Source: Lachnospiraceae bacterium
Lineage (GTDB): Bacteria; Bacillota; Clostridia; Lachnospirales; Lachnospiraceae
Length of the DNA: 64,000 nt
Reading direction: 5' to 3'
NCBI GenBank assembly: GCA_024692905.1
Contig: JAILLY010000102.1
Span: 62,001-126,000 of the forward strand
This document shows positions 15,928-25,038 of this stretch, piece after piece. Made by a program: the position numbers and the translations under genes. The notes below the pieces were generated by a model. That model did no database searches. It had not been told where the DNA came from and saw nothing but the letters and a program-made list of their open reading frames with translations. Numbering within the stretch: the first letter of the stretch is position 1; every line of letters begins with the position of its first letter.

Positions 15928-17226
15928 TTGAATATAGGCAAATACCAGAAGCTTAAGGATAAGACCTTTTATAAGAGGCTGGGCAAGGTTGTGAACGTTG
16001 TCGGCCTTACCATAGAGTCACTGGGACCGGATGCGAGCCTTAACGATCTGTGCAGGATAAGCATAGACGAAGAGGAAGGTAATTTTGTCCTCGCCGAGGT
16101 GGTCGGTTTCCGTGATAACAGAACACTTCTCATGCCCTGCGACAGCACGGAGGGCATCGGTTTCGGATGTATCGTCGAAAATCTCGGGTATCCATTATCA
16201 GTCAGTGTGGGCGAGGAAATGCTCGGCCAGTGTCTTGACGGCCTCGGACGGCCTACGGACGGAAGCCAGATAAAGACGGCAATACAGTATCCGGTCGAGG
16301 CCATGCCGCCGGATCCCATGGACAGGATAATCATAGACACCCCGCTTCCGCTGGGAGTTAAAGCCGTTGACGGTATAATGACGATCGGAAAGGGGCAGCG
16401 TATCGGGATATTTGCGGGTTCCGGCGTCGGAAAGAGTACACTTCTCGGCATGTTCGCACGAAACACGAAGGCGGATATAAACGTTATTGCTCTTATCGGG
16501 GAGCGAGGTCGTGAGGTCCGCGAGTTCATTGAAAGGGACATGGGAGAAGAGGGTATGAAACGCTCTATAGTGGTTGTCGCCACTTCGGATAAACCCGCCC
16601 TCATGAGAAAGAAGGCGGCGCTTACGGCTACGGCCATTGCCGAGTATTTCAGGGACCAGGGCAAGGATGTTCTTCTTATGATGGATTCCCTGACGCGTTT
16701 TTCCATGGCCCAGCGTGAGATCGGGCTTGCGAGCGGCGAACCTCCGGTCACGAGGGGATATCCCCCGAGCGTTTATGCGGAGATGCCCAAGCTTCTCGAA
16801 CGCGCCGGTAATTCCGACAAGGGTTCAATAACCGGATTGTATACGGTCCTGGTTGACGGCGATGATTTTAATGAACCGATCACAGACACGGCCCGAGGCA
16901 TCCTTGACGGACATATAATACTAAACAGACGTCTTGCCCATAAGAATCATTATCCGGCCATAGATATCCTTCAGAGTATCTCAAGGTGCATGAGCCAGAT
17001 AGCCACCAAGGAACATAAGGCGCTTGCGGGCAAGCTTAAAAATGTCCTTGCCACATACAACGAAGCCGAGGACCTTATAAATATCGGAGCATACAAGTCG
17101 GGTGCCAATCCGAGCATAGATTATGCGATCGAGAAGATTGACAGTGTTAACGAATATCTGTGCCAGGATGTTGATTCCAAGTTTTCTTTTGAGGATGAGA
17201 TCAGGATGCTTGAGGAGATATTCTGA
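15928..17226 (+). CDS. fliI: Flagellum-specific ATP synthase FliI
   Basis: A 432-residue F1-beta-like ATPase. The P-loop is GSGVGKSTLLG near residues 163-173, followed by ALIGERGREVREF, LLMMDSLTRFSMAQREIGL.SGEPP and the TVLVDGDD..EPI.D..R.ILDGHI.L motif. These are the diagnostic motifs of type III export ATPases. It energises unfolding and export of rod, hook and filament subunits. The start is TTG 15928 with AAGGAG at 15915-15920. It stands between fliH and fliJ, its two partners. Confidence 0.97.
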   Translation: MNIGKYQKLKDKTFYKRLGKVVNVVGLTIESLGPDASLNDLCRISIDEEEGNFVLAEVVGFRDNRTLLMPCDSTEGIGFGCIVENLGYPLSVSVGEEMLGQCLDGLGRPTDGSQIKTAIQYPVEAMPPDPMDRIIIDTPLPLGVKAVDGIMTIGKGQRIGIFAGSGVGKSTLLGMFARNTKADINVIALIGERGREVREFIERDMGEEGMKRSIVVVATSDKPALMRKKAALTATAIAEYFRDQGKDVLLMMDSLTRFSMAQREIGLASGEPPVTRGYPPSVYAEMPKLLERAGNSDKGSITGLYTVLVDGDDFNEPITDTARGILDGHIILNRRLAHKNHYPAIDILQSISRCMSQIATKEHKALAGKLKNVLATYNEAEDLINIGAYKSGANPSIDYAIEKIDSVNEYLCQDVDSKFSFEDEIRMLEEIF

Positions 17227-17256
17227 ACCCGTCTTATTTTCCGGTAGGGAGGGAAG

Positions 17257-17727
17257 ATGGCAAAGTTCTTTTATAAAATGCAGAATATCCTCGATATCAA
17301 GCTCAAACTCGAGACGCAGGCAAGGAATGAATATGCGATCGCAAATGCAACGCTTGCCGAGGAGGAGGAAAAATTAAGCGAGCTGGAGCGGCGCAGACAG
17401 GGGTATGAAGAACGCCTCGAAGAACTCTACTCAGACCGGCTTGATCTTAAGGAGATAAACGAGACCGCCCAGGCGGTTGAGATAATAAAATATCATAAGC
17501 GGCTCCAGGAGGAGAATGTAAGGCTTGCCAGAAAAAAATCAGAAGATGCCAGGGAAAAGCTGAAAGAAGCTATAAAGGAACGCAAGACGCATGAAAAGCT
17601 CAAGGAAAACGCATTCGAGGAATTCAGGATCGAAATTGCGGCCGCGGAGAGCAAAGAGATTGACGAACTCGTAAGTTACCGTCACGGACAGGATGACGGC
17701 AGTGATCCGGAGTATGACAATCCGTAA
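17257..17727 (+). CDS. fliJ: Flagellar export protein FliJ
   Basis: A 156-residue, highly charged, nearly all-helical coiled-coil protein, as expected for FliJ, the stalk-like general chaperone of the export ATPase. It opens with FFYKMQNILDIKLKLE, a pattern typical of the family, and lies directly after fliI. Primary sequence conservation is weak, so gene order carries part of the weight. It is followed 23 bases later by the MotE-like gene. Confidence 0.88.
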   Translation: MAKFFYKMQNILDIKLKLETQARNEYAIANATLAEEEEKLSELERRRQGYEERLEELYSDRLDLKEINETAQAVEIIKYHKRLQEENVRLARKKSEDAREKLKEAIKERKTHEKLKENAFEEFRIEIAAAESKEIDELVSYRHGQDDGSDPEYDNP

Positions 17728-17750
17728 ATGATCAGCAAGGGGAAAAGGAT

Positions 17751-18620
17751 ATGGCCAAAAAAACAGAGGTTATCACCGATATAGAGGAACCCGAAAAGGA
17801 AAAAAAGAAAAAAGACAAGGCGGATAAGAAGGAGCTCAAAAAGGAAGGCGGTTTCGATGCGGCCGTGACGGATTCGGGCACCATGTACCTGGATGCCGAA
17901 GAGGATGAAGATGAGGGCTCGGTATCCATGGCACTCATCACGCTGTTCATAGTCCTTATATGGCTGGCGATCCTGGGCCTGCTCATTAAGCTTGATGTGG
18001 GCGGTTTCGGTTCCGGGGTCATGACGCCGATCTTTAAGAATGTTCCTGTCATAAACAAGATACTGCCGAATAAGGATGTATATGTTGAGAAGGACAGGGA
18101 GTTTAAGGATCTCAATGCCGCAGTGTCCGAGGTAGAGAGGCTGCGGGCGGAGAATGAGGAATTAAAGACGCGTCTTGAAGCGGACGAATCGGATGGAGTC
18201 ACCGCCGAGATAAACGACCTTAAGGAAGAGATCAAACGCCTTAAGACTTTTGAAGATTCGCAGATAGAATTCCAGAAGTTAAAGACCGAGTTTTACGAGG
18301 AGGTTGTTTTTGCGGACGAAGCCCCGGATATTGCCAATTATAAGTCGTTCTACGAGGAGATAGATCCCGAAAATGCGGCATATCTGTACAAACAGGTAGT
18401 CCAGCAGATGGCAGAGGACGAGGAACTTAAGGATTATGTCCAGGCATATATGAAGATGAAGCCCAAGAGTGCCGCAAAGGTATTTGAGGAGATGTCGGGA
18501 AGCCTTGACCTTGTCGCAAAGATACTCGGCCAGATGGATCCCCAGAGCAGGGCAAAGATCTTAAACGTAATGGATCCCGATATAGCGTCCGCTCTCACAA
18601 AGATGATGGATCCGGAATAA
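17751..18620 (+). CDS. MotE-like flagellar protein with MgtE N-like domain
   Basis: A 289-residue protein with a lysine-rich cytoplasmic N-terminus, one transmembrane segment about residues 58-80, a coiled coil about 120-180 and a C-terminal helical domain (205-289) similar to the MgtE intracellular N domain: ENAAYLYKQV, MKPKSAAKVFEEM, LAKILGQMDPQSRAKILNVMDPDIAS. In other bacteria MotE is a chaperone that stabilises the stator protein MotC or sits near the motor. Here no motC is present, so its partner is unknown. Position between fliJ and fliK is the common Clostridia arrangement. Confidence 0.8.
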   Translation: MAKKTEVITDIEEPEKEKKKKDKADKKELKKEGGFDAAVTDSGTMYLDAEEDEDEGSVSMALITLFIVLIWLAILGLLIKLDVGGFGSGVMTPIFKNVPVINKILPNKDVYVEKDREFKDLNAAVSEVERLRAENEELKTRLEADESDGVTAEINDLKEEIKRLKTFEDSQIEFQKLKTEFYEEVVFADEAPDIANYKSFYEEIDPENAAYLYKQVVQQMAEDEELKDYVQAYMKMKPKSAAKVFEEMSGSLDLVAKILGQMDPQSRAKILNVMDPDIASALTKMMDPE

Positions 18621-18626
18621 TTTGTG

Positions 18627-18654
18627 CTAAATTTTCGAAACATAAGACCGATAT
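18627..18654 (+). promoter_or_regulatory. Sigma-28 (FliA/SigD) promoter upstream of fliK
   Basis: TAAA at 18628-18631 (CTAAA from 18627), a 15-base spacer, then ACCGATAT at 18647-18654. The sigma-28 consensus is TAAA-N15-GCCGATAA or, in Bacillus, GCCGATAT. It is in the 97-base gap between the MotE-like gene and fliK and would let sigma-28 raise expression of fliK, flgD and flgE. The spacer contains AATTTTC-GAAA, which resembles half a CodY site. Confidence 0.75.
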
Positions 18655-18717
18655 ATAAATTGGCAGGTATTTTTACGGCCAATAGCAGCCCGGGGCTGTT
18701 AAGGAAAGGAGGAGAAT

Positions 18718-20097
18718 ATGGGAACATCACCAATAAAGGACGTAATGTCGATCATCCCTTCGAACGTTACGACCGAAGTTCCCGGCAAGTCCTCGCAGAC
18801 AGGCGATCTGTTCGCCAAAGTCATGAATGAAGCGGCAGTCAGGACCCAGACCGGGAACACTGACAAAGCAGCAGGTGAAATTGCTGACAAGGCCTCCGGA
18901 AACGCAGGGCGCGTCAGAAAGGACATCGCAAGGCTTGACAAAAGGGAAATATCCGGTAAGGGTGAAGATAAGACCGGGACGGCTAAGATCGATGACATGG
19001 ACGGAAAGGTCAAGGCCATAAAGGAAAAGGCTGACGGAATAAAGGATGCCATCAAAGATGAACTCGGAATAACCGATGAGGACATCGAAAATGCAATGGC
19101 AAACCTCGGACTGATAACCACGGACCTTCTTGATCCCGACAATATCAAAGACCTGATGCTTGAACTTACCGGAGAACAGGATCCTCTTACACTTGTAACA
19201 AACGAGGAACTTTTCACAAGCATCAATGATATTACAGCTCTCGTAAGAGAGACAGTCGATGAACTGAGCGGACAGCTCGGCATGACTCCGGAGGAACTTA
19301 AAAGCCTCATAAATGAACAGCACATCTTAAGTACGGCAGCCGAACAGGCACCGGTGCAGGAAGAGGCTGACGACGATGAGGACGTAAAAGACGGTGTGAT
19401 CGTTGAGATCAACAGGACCGGCGAACCGGATCAGGATATAGCGGCTGACAAAACATCACCTGAAAGGCTCTCACTTGAACGCAAGGCTTCACAGGTACTT
19501 ACGGACAGGAAGCAGGAAAATGAGATGCAGCAGGCAATGGCGGGAGATCAGGCCCGGACAGAGCAGATAACCGCCGAACCGACGGGAGAGGTCCCCGTCA
19601 CAACGACGGTATCGTATGCAGATACCGAAAACATCTTAAGACAGGTTACGGACCGTATAAGGGTAGATATAGGAACGGATTCCACATCTATGGAGCTTCA
19701 GCTTCACCCGGCGAGCCTTGGTACGGTCAATCTCCAGATAGCATCAAGCAATGGCGTTATAACGGCGAACATCCTTGTTCAGAACGAGTCTGTCAAGGCG
19801 GCTCTCGAGAGCCAGATGGTAAGGCTTCTCCAGACATTTGAGGAGCAGGGCCAGAAGGTCGAAGCGATCGAAGTTTCCGTTGCCGGTTACGACCTTGACC
19901 GCAGCTTAAGCGGCGAAGGCAGGAACGAAGGAAATGACCGCCAGAGCGAAAAGACCGGCGGCATAGGCAGGAGTTCGAGACGCAGGCTTAACCTTAATGA
20001 ACTCGATGAAGAAGATCTTGAAGATCTGACTTCCGAGGAACAGCTGGCAGCCGAAATGATGAGCTTAAACGGCGGAAGCGTCGATTATATGGCTTAG
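18718..20097 (+). CDS. fliK: Flagellar hook-length control protein FliK
   Basis: A 459-residue protein with a long, hydrophilic, poorly conserved N-terminal part (charged, with repeated DK/ED stretches) and the compact Flg_hook C-terminal domain about residues 300-385: RIRVDIGTDSTSMELQLHPASLGTVNLQI, then NESVKAALESQM..L...FEEQG..VE.IEVSV. FliK is exported as a molecular ruler and flips FlhB specificity from hook to filament. AAAGGAGG precedes ATG 18718. A sigma-28 promoter lies in the gap upstream. Confidence 0.9.
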   Translation: MGTSPIKDVMSIIPSNVTTEVPGKSSQTGDLFAKVMNEAAVRTQTGNTDKAAGEIADKASGNAGRVRKDIARLDKREISGKGEDKTGTAKIDDMDGKVKAIKEKADGIKDAIKDELGITDEDIENAMANLGLITTDLLDPDNIKDLMLELTGEQDPLTLVTNEELFTSINDITALVRETVDELSGQLGMTPEELKSLINEQHILSTAAEQAPVQEEADDDEDVKDGVIVEINRTGEPDQDIAADKTSPERLSLERKASQVLTDRKQENEMQQAMAGDQARTEQITAEPTGEVPVTTTVSYADTENILRQVTDRIRVDIGTDSTSMELQLHPASLGTVNLQIASSNGVITANILVQNESVKAALESQMVRLLQTFEEQGQKVEAIEVSVAGYDLDRSLSGEGRNEGNDRQSEKTGGIGRSSRRRLNLNELDEEDLEDLTSEEQLAAEMMSLNGGSVDYMA

Positions 20098-20149
20098 TTT
20101 AAAAGGAGGGGCTTATAAAGGATGAGTCCCGACGGAAAGGAGTGATAGC

Positions 20150-20818
20150 ATGAGTTTAGCTGCACCGATAGTAGACGGTAAACTGGTACAGAATACTTCT
20201 TCAGCAGGCAGCACGACAGGGGCCGCAAAAGAGACCAAGTCCAATAACTCGATGGATAAGGATTCTTTTCTCCAGCTTCTCGTGGCACAGATGAAGTATC
20301 AGGATCCCATGGAGCCTACTTCGAATACGGAATATGTTGCGCAGTATGCACAGTTCTCCGAACTTGAGGCGATGCAGAATCTTTCATCGAACATGGATAT
20401 CCAGAGGGCAACCAGCCTTGTGGGTAAGGAAGTCATCATGAAGACTACCGGAGCATCCGGTGAGCCTGTATATGTACAGGGCAAGGTTGATTTTGTATCA
20501 AAGGAGGGCAATAAGGCATATCTTACGATCAACGGAAGCAAGTACAGCATCGACGATCTTGACTCTGTTGTCGATGAAGGTTACATGAACGCCCTTAATC
20601 TTGCGAATGATTTTACCGCAAGCCTCGGAAAGCTCCCCCAGCTTGCAATGCTCACGGGAGAGTACAAGGATGTGATACAGAACCTTCAGGACGTATATAA
20701 TGATATGTCGGCTTATCAGAGGAGTTATCTCGATAAGGACACGGTCGACAAGTATAACCAGTATGTCGACAGGATGAAACAGATCCTTGCGGCACAGGAA
20801 TCTGCGCAGACCGAATAG
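20150..20818 (+). CDS. flgD: Flagellar hook assembly (capping) protein FlgD
   Basis: A 222-residue protein. The conserved N-terminal segment is DSFLQLLVAQMKYQDPMEPTSNTEYVAQYAQFSELEAMQNL, followed by a segment with SLVGKEV. The C-terminal half is extended and charged compared with short Firmicutes FlgD. FlgD caps the growing hook and is discarded when filament assembly starts. It follows fliK by 52 bases and precedes the TIGR02530 protein and flgE. Confidence 0.93.
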   Translation: MSLAAPIVDGKLVQNTSSAGSTTGAAKETKSNNSMDKDSFLQLLVAQMKYQDPMEPTSNTEYVAQYAQFSELEAMQNLSSNMDIQRATSLVGKEVIMKTTGASGEPVYVQGKVDFVSKEGNKAYLTINGSKYSIDDLDSVVDEGYMNALNLANDFTASLGKLPQLAMLTGEYKDVIQNLQDVYNDMSAYQRSYLDKDTVDKYNQYVDRMKQILAAQESAQTE

Positions 20819-20855
20819 GATGGGATTTAAGCGATAGTGTGAAGGAGGAATACCG

Positions 20856-21230
20856 ATGAATATCACAAACGGAACATTCCCTTCCATTGAGCAGGTAAGT
20901 GACAGCTTTCATAAGCGTCCGCACAAACCAGAAGCAGCGGCACCGGGCGGTGAAAAGTCATTTACCGAGGTGTTTGAGGAACTTAAGTTTTCCAAACATG
21001 CCTCATCAAGGCTGCAGGACAGGAATATTGAACTGTCTGACAGCCAGATTGACAGGTTGAACGCAGGGATGCACAAGGCAAATGAGAAGGGAATCAATGA
21101 ATCACTGGTACTCATGGATCAGATGGCTTTCATAGTTAACGTGAAGAACAGCACGGTGATAACGGCGCTCAACGAGCAGGAGATAAGGGACAACGTTTTC
21201 ACAAACATAGACGGAGCCGTCATAGTATAA
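20856..21230 (+). CDS. TIGR02530-type flagellar operon protein
   Basis: A 124-residue small protein. The body (FSKHASSRLQDRNIELSD, then LMDQMAFIVNVKNSTVITALN and NVFTNIDGAVIV) matches the small family found between flgD and flgE in Gram-positive flagellar operons, often called TIGR02530. Its role is not established; location suggests hook assembly. AAGGAGG precedes ATG 20856. Confidence 0.8.
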   Translation: MNITNGTFPSIEQVSDSFHKRPHKPEAAAPGGEKSFTEVFEELKFSKHASSRLQDRNIELSDSQIDRLNAGMHKANEKGINESLVLMDQMAFIVNVKNSTVITALNEQEIRDNVFTNIDGAVIV

Positions 21231-21299
21231 GCCGGACCTTAGGGAGGCTTGGATATCCCGGAATGACTGAAGGGATACACACAAAGGAGGTCATTAATT

Positions 21300-22712
21300 A
21301 TGATGAGATCACTTTTTTCTGGTGTTGCAGGTCTTAGGACCCACCAGGGCAAGATGGACGTTATAGGTAATAACATCGCCAACGTCAACACGGTTGCATA
21401 TAAGTCCCAGAACGTTACGTTCCAGGAACTTATGTATCAGACCACTTCCAATGCTTCGGGTGCCAATGAGGCAACCGGGCGCGCCGGTATCAACGCAAAG
21501 CAGATCGGTCTGGGCGTTACCACCGGAGCGATCAACACAAATATAACCACTTCCGGTGCATCGCAGTCGACGGGCAACCCGTTCGATATCCAGATATCCG
21601 GAAACAGTTTCTTCATCGTTAACGACGGCTCGAATAACTTTTTCACCCGTGCGGGTTCATTCTATGTTGACGGCGCCGGAAATCTTGCGATGACATCAAA
21701 CGGCTTCAATGTAATGGGATGGCAGGAAGATCCGGATGTGCCCGGAACGATCAAACCCGATACGGTTTCGCCGCTCAAGATAATGTCTCCCGCGAATATG
21801 ACTTCGGAACCAGAGCAGACCACGGAAGCATACATCACCGGTATCATAGATAAGAATTCAACAACAATTTCATCGCCCGGCGGCCAGGTTATGAACATCT
21901 CCTTCTATGATGAGCTCGGCTATTCATACGTTGCCAAGTTCTCGCTCTTCAACTATGAGGGCACCGGAGATACCAGAGTCAATTACGATCAGGGGATTTA
22001 CAGGCTCCAGCTGACCGATGTTGTTGATGGCGCGACCAATAAATCGATCGTTCCCGAAGGCGAACAGCTCAGTGATTATGCATCGCTTGCCGGCGCCCAG
22101 AACATTTTCCTTACATACGACACCGAGACCGGTGAATACAAGGGATATACCGCATCGGATACTCCTCCGACTGCAAACAATTTTGCCAACGCTGCGGAAG
22201 TCAAGGCTGAATTCAATGTAAATATCGACAGTATGTCCAAGCCTGTGATGGTCGCATTTGATACATCCACGATGTATGACAATAACGGAACTTCGACCAT
22301 ATACGGTACTTACGGTGATTACAACGGAAACTTCGGAGGCCGTAAGGTCGGCGAGATGTCGGGAGTCGCAGTACAGCAGGACGGTAAGATCTATGCAACA
22401 TATGACAACGGCACAACAAAGCTTTTAGGCCAGATAGCCGTGGCAGCATTCTCCAATCCTTCCGGTCTTGAGAAGGTGGGCGAGAATCTCTATCAGACGA
22501 CGATGAACTCAGGCCAGTTTGACGGTATAGGCAAGGACGTTACGGCGGACGGCTCCGGTTCGTTTAAGACCGGCGTGCTCGAGATGTCAAACGTTGATCT
22601 GTCGGCGGAATTTACCGAAATGATAACGACACAGAGAGGTTTCCAGGCAAACAGCCGTATAATCACGGTTTCGGATACAATGCTTGAGGAACTTACAAAT
22701 CTCAAGAGATAA
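21300..22712 (+). CDS. flgE: Flagellar hook protein FlgE
   Basis: A 470-residue protein with the classical hook layout. The N-terminal helix is RSLFSGVAGL.THQGKMDVIGNNIANVNTVAYKS, followed by the beta-rich D1 and D2 regions (FFTRAGSFYVDGAGNLAM, GFNVMGW), and the C-terminal helix is EMSNVDLSAEFTEMITTQRGFQANSRIITVSDTMLEELTNLKR. It polymerises into the universal joint. AAAGGAGGTC precedes ATG 21300. Transcription ends in the hairpin at 22728-22753. Confidence 0.96.
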   Translation: MMRSLFSGVAGLRTHQGKMDVIGNNIANVNTVAYKSQNVTFQELMYQTTSNASGANEATGRAGINAKQIGLGVTTGAINTNITTSGASQSTGNPFDIQISGNSFFIVNDGSNNFFTRAGSFYVDGAGNLAMTSNGFNVMGWQEDPDVPGTIKPDTVSPLKIMSPANMTSEPEQTTEAYITGIIDKNSTTISSPGGQVMNISFYDELGYSYVAKFSLFNYEGTGDTRVNYDQGIYRLQLTDVVDGATNKSIVPEGEQLSDYASLAGAQNIFLTYDTETGEYKGYTASDTPPTANNFANAAEVKAEFNVNIDSMSKPVMVAFDTSTMYDNNGTSTIYGTYGDYNGNFGGRKVGEMSGVAVQQDGKIYATYDNGTTKLLGQIAVAAFSNPSGLEKVGENLYQTTMNSGQFDGIGKDVTADGSGSFKTGVLEMSNVDLSAEFTEMITTQRGFQANSRIITVSDTMLEELTNLKR

Positions 22713-22727
22713 GCATTTATGATCGGT

Positions 22728-22767
22728 AGTGGCAAGGGAACTCTCTTGCCACTGCTGTTTTATTGTT
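22728..22767 (+). terminator. Terminator after flgE
   Basis: AGTGGCAAGGGA (22728-22739) and TCTCTTGCCACT (22742-22753) form an 11- to 12-bp stem with one G-U pair, followed by GCTGTTTTATTG. It splits the flagellar genes into two transcription units between flgE and motA. Confidence 0.8.
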
Positions 22768-22780
22768 GTCTGAATTGTAA

Positions 22781-22795
22781 AAGTTTTTGAAATTT
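22781..22795. promoter_or_regulatory. Weak CodY-box-like sequence upstream of motA
   Basis: The 15-mer at 22781-22795 matches the CodY consensus at 12 of 15 positions (mismatches at 3, 7 and 13) and ends two bases before the -35 of the motA promoter. In an AT-rich gap such a match can arise by chance. Confidence 0.25.
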
Positions 22796-22797
22796 AA

Positions 22798-22826
22798 TAG
22801 ACAAGAAGTGAAAAATCGGGTAAAAT
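22798..22826 (+). promoter_or_regulatory. Sigma-A promoter of the second flagellar block
   Basis: TAGACA at 22798-22803, a 17-base spacer and TAAAAT at 22821-22826. It lies 42 bases before the motA TTG start and restarts transcription after the flgE terminator. Confidence 0.65.
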
Positions 22827-22867
22827 CATTAAAAGGGTTTATTATGCTCGTTAGGTAGGTGGGAGTA

Positions 22868-23665
22868 TTGGACATTGCTACATTGATCGGTATTATTGCC
22901 GGTTTTGTGTTTATAATCATATCGATCGGACTTGGTAAGGACGGATTTGCCGGTATCAGCTATTTCCTGGACGCACCGAGTGCGATGATTACTTTCGGGG
23001 GCGCCATTGCCGCCATATTTGCAAGTTACAGTATTTCCGACTTCCTCGGAGGTCTTAAGAGCATCAAGATTGCCTTTAAGGTGCCATCCCTTGACGCGGG
23101 ATCAGTCATTCAGAAGATCATAGATCTGTCTAATGTTGCGCGTAAGGAAGGGCTTCTTTCATTGGAAGAAGCGGCCGGCGAACTTGACGACGCCTTTCTT
23201 CAGAAGGGCATCATGCTCATCGTTGACGGAACGGATCCGGATCTTGTAAGAGGTATCATGGAGACCGAGCTTGTAAGTATCGACGGACGCCACCGTACAA
23301 ACATCGGCTTCTGGGAGAATCTCGGATCGATGGGTCCTGCATGGGGAATGATAGGTACCCTGCTGGGACTTGTTATGATGCTTTATCACATGGATGATGT
23401 CAGTTCGCTGGGCCCCAATATGGCGGTTGCCCTTATTACGACGTTTTACGGTTCGATACTTGCGAACTGGCTCTGCACACCCATATCGACCAAGCTTAAG
23501 TCGATAAATGACGGTGAAATGCATGTTAAGGAGATAATAGTTGAGGGGCTCCTTTCCATACAGGCGGGTGAAAATCCGCGAGTAATAGAGGAGAAACTTA
23601 AGTCATTCCTTTCGCCGAAGGTAAGGGGTAGCCTCGGTAAAGGTGAAGAAGGGGGAGAAGAGTAA
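22868..23665 (+). CDS. motA: Flagellar stator protein MotA
   Basis: A 265-residue four-helix membrane protein: two N-terminal helices (LIGIIAGFVFIIISIGLG; AMITFGGAIAAIFASYS), a large cytoplasmic loop with charged residues that contact FliG, then two helices with GSMGPAWGMIGTLLGLVMML and ALITTFYGSILANW. It forms the stator with MotB. The start is taken as TTG 22868, giving the MDIATLIGII N-terminus common in MotA and using AGGTAGG at 22852-22858. A GTG at 22859 would be too close to the ribosome site. It overlaps motB by one base. Confidence 0.95.
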   Translation: MDIATLIGIIAGFVFIIISIGLGKDGFAGISYFLDAPSAMITFGGAIAAIFASYSISDFLGGLKSIKIAFKVPSLDAGSVIQKIIDLSNVARKEGLLSLEEAAGELDDAFLQKGIMLIVDGTDPDLVRGIMETELVSIDGRHRTNIGFWENLGSMGPAWGMIGTLLGLVMMLYHMDDVSSLGPNMAVALITTFYGSILANWLCTPISTKLKSINDGEMHVKEIIVEGLLSIQAGENPRVIEEKLKSFLSPKVRGSLGKGEEGGEE

Positions 23666-24462
23666 TGGCCAAACGCAAGGCGGAAGAACCGCCGAAAGGC
23701 GCGCCGGCTTGGCAATCGACATTCGCCGACCTGATGAACCTGCTTTTGTGCTTCTTCGTCATGCTGTTTGCGATGTCTGATGTAGACAAACAGAAATTTG
23801 AACTTATCGCAGCATCTTTCACGCAGAGCTTTTCCGTATTTTCCGGGGGAGCCCAGGCGATCGGAGACGGAATACTTATTTCAAACGGCGTCAGCCAGCT
23901 GAACGAACTTGATGAGTATATGGCGACCATGGGAAAGGCCGCAGAGTCCAATACGGAGGAGCAGGATAAGTGGGATGAGATAGAGGAGGAACAGCTCAAG
24001 GAGTCCGAATCCCTGAGCGAACTCGTCGAGGAAGCCCTTACGGAGCAGAGCCTTGACGGTATGGTGGATGTTGATTTTACGTCCCAGTATGTTTCCCTGA
24101 CGCTTAACGGCGCATTGCTGTTTGATTCCGGAAGCGCAGAGATAAAGACCGAGTCCCTGCCCATCCTTCAGAAGATCGGAGTCATACTGAGGAAATACGG
24201 CAAGAGTATCATCGAGATAGAAGGACATACCGATAACGTTCCGATACATAACGGCAGATTCGCCGACAATAATGAGCTGTCAAGCGCCAGGGCGCTTTCG
24301 GTATTCAATTACCTGATCGACAACAGCGGCCTGGACCCTACCATGGTAAAACATACAGGACGCGGTGAATACGTACCGATAGCCGATAATTCAACCGAGA
24401 TAGGAAGGGCCAAGAACAGACGCGTTGAGATCAAGATATATCATACGCTCAGCACATATTAA
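23665..24462 (+). CDS. motB: Flagellar stator protein MotB
   Basis: A 265-residue protein with a short cytoplasmic N-terminus and one transmembrane helix (ADLMNLLLCFFVMLFAMS). Asp22 sits at the position of the proton-binding aspartate. A variable linker is followed by a C-terminal OmpA-like peptidoglycan-binding domain: LLFDSGSAEIKTES, IEIEGHTDNVPIHN, ELSSARALSV, and TEIGRAKNRRVEI. MotB anchors the stator to the wall and conducts ions. Ion choice, H+ or Na+, was not resolved. Confidence 0.96.
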   Translation: MAKRKAEEPPKGAPAWQSTFADLMNLLLCFFVMLFAMSDVDKQKFELIAASFTQSFSVFSGGAQAIGDGILISNGVSQLNELDEYMATMGKAAESNTEEQDKWDEIEEEQLKESESLSELVEEALTEQSLDGMVDVDFTSQYVSLTLNGALLFDSGSAEIKTESLPILQKIGVILRKYGKSIIEIEGHTDNVPIHNGRFADNNELSSARALSVFNYLIDNSGLDPTMVKHTGRGEYVPIADNSTEIGRAKNRRVEIKIYHTLSTY

Positions 24463-24483
24463 AGGATTGGAGAAAAGCCTTAA

Positions 24484-24999
24484 ATGAAGAAAAATCTGTT
24501 ATCAGTCATAATACTTGCCCTGCTCGTAGTGAATGTTGTGATGACGGGTATCATCATGTTCTCGACACTCAGCGCGAACAAGAAAACGGTATCGCTCGTT
24601 AATCATATCGCTTCAATACTTAACCTTGAGGTTAAGCCCGCAGAGGAGGTTGAAGAGGAGAAGGAGATCTCCATACTTGATACCGAAACCTATAATATCG
24701 AGGATGAGATGGTCATAACATTAAAGCACGGCGATGACGGTGCCGACCATTACGCAATAGCCCAGGTATCGATGTCGATCGATAAGAAGAATGACAAGTA
24801 TTCCGAGCTGCAGCCCCTGGTAGCTCAAAACGAGAGCAAGATAAAGAGCGTTATAAATAATGCTTTCAGTAAATACACCAAGGAAGAGGCTTCGGCAAAT
24901 CAGCAGGCCATTGCGGATGAGATCCTTTCCCAGATACAGGGCATGTTTGATTCTAATTTTATTTACGAGGTCTATTTCAGGGATCTTAAGTTCCAATAG
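24484..24999 (+). CDS. fliL: Flagellar basal-body-associated protein FliL
   Basis: A 171-residue membrane protein with one N-terminal transmembrane helix (residues 5-27) and a mostly extracytoplasmic domain typical of FliL. The C-terminal part has LQPLVAQNESKIKSVINNAFSKYTKEEA, QQAIADEILSQIQGMF and a terminal VYFRDLKFQ, matching the family pattern. FliL surrounds the stator units and raises motor torque under load. It lies between motB and fliM as in B. subtilis. Confidence 0.9.
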   Translation: MKKNLLSVIILALLVVNVVMTGIIMFSTLSANKKTVSLVNHIASILNLEVKPAEEVEEEKEISILDTETYNIEDEMVITLKHGDDGADHYAIAQVSMSIDKKNDKYSELQPLVAQNESKIKSVINNAFSKYTKEEASANQQAIADEILSQIQGMFDSNFIYEVYFRDLKFQ

Positions 25000-25038
25000 A
25001 GTACGGATGCCGGATCATAAAAGAGTGAGGTGAGCTTA

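Noticed and set aside
18684..18700. GC-rich hairpin near the fliK ribosome site (AGCAGCC...GGCTGTT)
   Set aside because: No T-tract follows, so it is not a terminator; I could not tie it to any known regulator.
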